Positions 61,276 through 64,000 of a stretch of 64,000 bases of DNA are shown here, piece by piece (positions within the stretch are counted from its first letter, which is position 1; every line of letters begins with the position of its first letter). Position numbers and translations under genes: made by a program. The DNA is taken from positions 4,054,245 through 4,118,244 of the forward strand of contig CM030940.1 of assembly GCA_018136815.1 (NCBI GenBank). The letters run 5' to 3'. The notes beneath the pieces were generated by a model. The model was not told the DNA's origin. It did no database searches and worked only from the letters and a program-made list of their open reading frames with translations. Origin of the DNA: Isochrysis galbana (Eukaryota > Haptophyta > Isochrysidales > Isochrysidaceae).

Positions 61276-61838
61276 GAGCAGCAACTAGACGCGCTAGCGC
61301 AACACACGACAATACCGGCGGCAGCAAAAACTCCGGCAAACATTGACCGAAATGGGCTATGAAGACGCACACTTACTGGCGAATCGGAACTCCCGAGGGG
61401 GATACACGAGACTATCACACACTTTTCACACACGCATAGACCGCATCTACTCTCCCGCATACCACTCCAACACAGCGTGGTAGCCACATCACAACGGCCA
61501 GATCACAATCAAAGAATGCAACGAGGCTCGATACACATCAACACAGCCTATCAGCCGACACACCCCTGTCGTTCACGTCGATAATTCCTAGTCACTTTGG
61601 AGCTTGGAGCGTGAGTTACCATGTCCCTTTCTTCCCTTTCTCCTATGCAAGGCGACCCATCCCGATAGAGGAATGTACGACCCGTCACCTTGGAGGTTTG
61701 CGAAGATTGGTGGACGCAAGGCGCCCCGGATATGATCTCGCCGGTCGAAAGGGAAGGGGGAGGGATGTGCGCGCAGCAGAAAGGATCATTCTGTATCGAG
61801 CACCAAGTGGCGCGTCAGAGAGTGTCCACAGCCCCTCA

Positions 61839-62981
61839 TCACTTGTTGTTCTCAAGATATGGGTATGCGGCGCGCAGCTCATCTGTTGACAAGGTAGGCA
61901 CCGTACCCCCAAAGTAGGGGAGTTGTCTCTCCTCAAGCCATGCGTCCAGCTCCCCGGCAGCGAGGCGCTTGTAGACAAAGTATGCCTTGCTGGATGCGCC
62001 CGAGCCTTGTGCCCCATCAACACAGCCAAGACGCATCGACCCGTCCGTAGTGACACAAACGCATCTGACCGTTGCCGTCGCGCCCTCAAAGTTGGCTGAA
62101 TTGCGCGTGCCACCCATGTCCGCAGAGCTGTACTCCTCCTGGAGTATGCGTCCATCAGATGAGAAGCCATACTTGCCCCGGAGCTCATTCAGCAGAATCG
62201 GCCGGCCAAAGAATTCGAGCACCTCCTTGGCGACAACCCCACCTGCCTTGTCAAATCGATAAAAGAGGGCGACGGGAGCAGTGAAGGGGGCGCTCCCGAG
62301 GCCCGTGAGCCCACGGCGCTGGGCGAGTTCGCGGCTCGATGTGCCCACAAGTTGCCAGTCGCCAATCAGTCGCGCATCGTCTCGGATCGCAGGGGCAGGC
62401 GAAAATAAGGTCACACGTTCGAGCTCGCGGCAGAACGCGTTGAGGGCTTCGTGCTCGCGCTCGTCTGCCTTGTCTACGCCGAAACGCTTGAGGCCCTCCA
62501 AGGCCTTGAGCACGCCCTGCACTGCCTCCGCCTCTGCCTCGTAGTCATACTCCACCTCGAGCGCGCTGTTCTCGTCGACCACCACTGTAGGCACAGACGC
62601 GATACCCAAAGCAACGTCGGCAGCAAGCGCATCCGCCGCCGCGCGCTCAGCATCCACTGGATTGATGGCGGCGGAGGCTGGGGTAGAGAAGAGAAAGTCG
62701 TCATCGTCGTCGGTCTTCCCGTTCTGTATGCGCAGCCAGCCCTCCACCTCGAGCGCGTCAATCGCGTCAAAGAATTCTTCCTCATCGGCCGGCACACACT
62801 GATCATAGAGACTCTGCACACTCACGCCGCTTCCGGAGCTCCAGCCGGGCTCGGCGAGGAGGGCGTCGCGGATGGAGGCGCCAATATCCATCCGAGCGTG
62901 GGCAAGCCGCGCTGGCTGCACCGCGCGCAGCCACGCGCCCTCAGGCGGCAGAGAGCAAAGCAGTGAGAGGAGAGGCGCCAT
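61839..62981 (-). CDS. Plastid lipid-associated protein / fibrillin-like
   Basis: An intronless 380-aa frame from ATG 62981 (MAPLLSLLCSLPPEGAWLRA); a second ATG at 62891 is possible. The C-terminal half carries the PAP/fibrillin layout: LIGDWQLVGTSSRELAQRRG (the 'L-G-W-L-YTSS' block), FYRFDKAGGVVAKEVLEF, then a 'YFVYKRLAAGELDAWLEE' block and FGGTVPTLSTDELRAAYPYL, a closing motif I associate with algal members. The N-terminal half has helices (VSVQSLYDQCVPADEEEFFD; LEVEGWLRIQNGKTDDDDD). Fibrillins bind plastoglobules and thylakoids. The N-terminus is hydrophobic but I see no clear bipartite plastid signal. It is divergent from the gene at 63501. Confidence 0.6.
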   Translation of the reverse strand: MAPLLSLLCSLPPEGAWLRAVQPARLAHARMDIGASIRDALLAEPGWSSGSGVSVQSLYDQCVPADEEEFFDAIDALEVEGWLRIQNGKTDDDDDFLFSTPASAAINPVDAERAAADALAADVALGIASVPTVVVDENSALEVEYDYEAEAEAVQGVLKALEGLKRFGVDKADEREHEALNAFCRELERVTLFSPAPAIRDDARLIGDWQLVGTSSRELAQRRGLTGLGSAPFTAPVALFYRFDKAGGVVAKEVLEFFGRPILLNELRGKYGFSSDGRILQEEYSSADMGGTRNSANFEGATATVRCVCVTTDGSMRLGCVDGAQGSGASSKAYFVYKRLAAGELDAWLEERQLPYFGGTVPTLSTDELRAAYPYLENNK

Positions 62982-63500
62982 CGCCGAACGGAGGACGAGG
63001 GACGCGCGAGCAGGTCACATACGTCTCTCATGGTGTTGTAGATTGGAGGTTATTCATTATCTTCACAGCTACTGTTCAAGTATACCGTCCGTCCGTCGGG
63101 AGGGCTCTCCTCTCGTCTCCTCGGCGCTCGCAGGAAGTTCAAGCTGATTGCCAGAGAGAGAGAGGGGGGCGCTGTCTACGGCGAGCAGTTCTCTCACGTA
63201 GAAGCAATAGGCCGGGGGGGGGGGGGGGGAAGTTAAGAAGGAGAGAGAGGCTGATCTAATGACTCTCATTGAGTGTGTCGTCTGATTCCGGCCCCCGGGG
63301 CCTCGTCGTCACCCAGCTTCTTTTCTCTCTCTCTCCCCAATACTTCAGGTAGGGTAGCATGCCTCACGCACGCGCGCGCGAACTCGGGCCCTCTCTCTCC
63401 CCCCTCTCTCTCCCTCCCTGCCTCCCTCCCTCCCCCTCCCTGCCCGCCTTCCCTCCCTCCCTTCCTCTCCGTGAAGTGTGTGCCGCATCTCTTTCGCACA
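62982..63500. promoter_or_regulatory. Intergenic region between two divergent genes
   Basis: It holds GA-rich stretches, a G-run at about 63214-63229 and a CT-rich tract at 63390-63470 just before the start of the right-hand gene. It presumably contains both promoters; no specific element is recognised. Confidence 0.45.
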
Positions 63501-64000
63501 GATGGCGCGGCTCTCCCATGCCCTCTCGGTGGGGCGGAACGCAAACACAACACGCTGCGCAATCACGCTGTGCGACATCGACCCGCTGGCCTGTGAGTCG
63601 GAGGTCTCGCCCACTGAGGCGCTCTCTCTCATCTTGCTGATGGTGCTGCCTTGCGTCGTTGCGTGGCTCTTCCCGCTCATCGCTGCGCCGTGCGTGCCGC
63701 TTGCGGAGCGGCGCGACCACGATGACCCGACGGTGGTAGAGCGCGGACTGCGTGCGACCATCCGCTCATACCGCGAGCGCATCGACCCGCCCATGTACCT
63801 CTGCGGAGTTGGCCTGCTCCCGTGGGACTGCGGGGCAAGCGGGCTGCTCGGAGTCATCCTTGCAATGGGCGTCGGTGTCTTCGTCGTCTTCTTCGGACTG
63901 CTCTTCGGTAAGGGCGATCTCGAGAACCATCCGTGCGACGGCGGGCTAGGCTCATGCCGTACCATCTCATGCATCTGCGGCAACATGATAGCCGAAGGCT
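63501..64000 (+). CDS. Membrane protein, 5' part only
   Basis: The frame from ATG 63501 (MARLSHALSVGRNANTTRCA) is open to the window end (166 codons seen). It has paired cysteines near the start (CAITLCDIDPLAC), a first transmembrane helix (ALSLILLMVLPCVVAWLFPL) and a basic loop with a charged YRERIDPPMYLCGVGLLPWD. A second helix (LLGVILAMGVGVFVVFFGLL) is followed by a Cys-rich segment (CDGGLGSCRTISCICGNM). The topology suggests a multi-pass protein with a soluble loop between helices. No family recognised. The opposite-strand frame is its shadow. Confidence 0.65.

Noticed and set aside
63345..63986. 213-codon minus-strand Ser/Arg-rich frame
   Set aside because: It is a shadow of the plus-strand membrane-protein frame, which has clear transmembrane helices.

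Overview
The window is nuclear DNA of a GC-rich, repeat-laden photosynthetic flagellate protist. The evidence is spliceosomal introns (GT-AG), an intraflagellar-transport gene (IFT80), a Polycomb PRC2 WD40 gene (EED), a probable plastid-lipid-associated (fibrillin-like) gene, and Copia, Ty3/Gypsy, LINE-like, hAT-like and MITE-like elements. The genus cannot be fixed from sequence alone; a haptophyte, stramenopile or other secondary-plastid alga would fit.

Host genes I can model with confidence: a type I membrane protein (4334-5323, -); a BAR-domain/auxilin-type J-domain fusion (10199-13478, +, 7 exons); IFT80 (16519-20047, -, 9 exons including a 15-nt microexon, 767 aa against 777 in human); EED (29467-32495, -, 5 exons, with a large insertion); a DHHC palmitoyltransferase divergent from EED (33115-34032, +); an LRR protein with a C-terminal DUF4476-like domain (37962-40639, -, 4 exons); a small protein starting MGQYF (60393-60944, +); a fibrillin-like protein (61839-62981, -); and the 5' part of a membrane protein running off the right edge (63501-64000, +). 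Less certain genes lie at 6642-7109, 7796-8365, 23256-25808, 45113-45385 and 47447-48136.

Mobile DNA fills most of the rest. Copia fragments lie at 1-2330, 42300-42440 and 46320-46500. A LINE-type fragment is at about 27566-28130. A very long Ty3/Gypsy chromovirus occupies about 48.6-59.8 kb (-). Its gag and pol share one frame, separated by a single UAG, and the pol polyprotein carries a phage-type DNA cytosine methyltransferase-like domain between gag and protease. This element is the most striking thing in the window.

There is also a dispersed 750-870 bp retroposon-like family ending in a 20-nt hairpin with 15-17 bp target-site duplications; two copies form a 2.6-kb inverted pair at 34.8-37.4 kb. 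A 910-bp hAT-like non-autonomous element has an exact 8-bp duplication and sits inside another repeat whose uninterrupted copies are also in the window. A 190-bp MITE and four or five further unnamed repeat families (called R1, B, C, D and E here) complete the picture, many of them nested.

Of the 21 introns I could place exactly, 18 are phase 0, and many have AG|GT at both exon borders. Intergenic DNA is rich in poly-G/poly-C runs and purine-rich microsatellites, notably in the shared 0.6-kb promoter region between EED and the DHHC gene.
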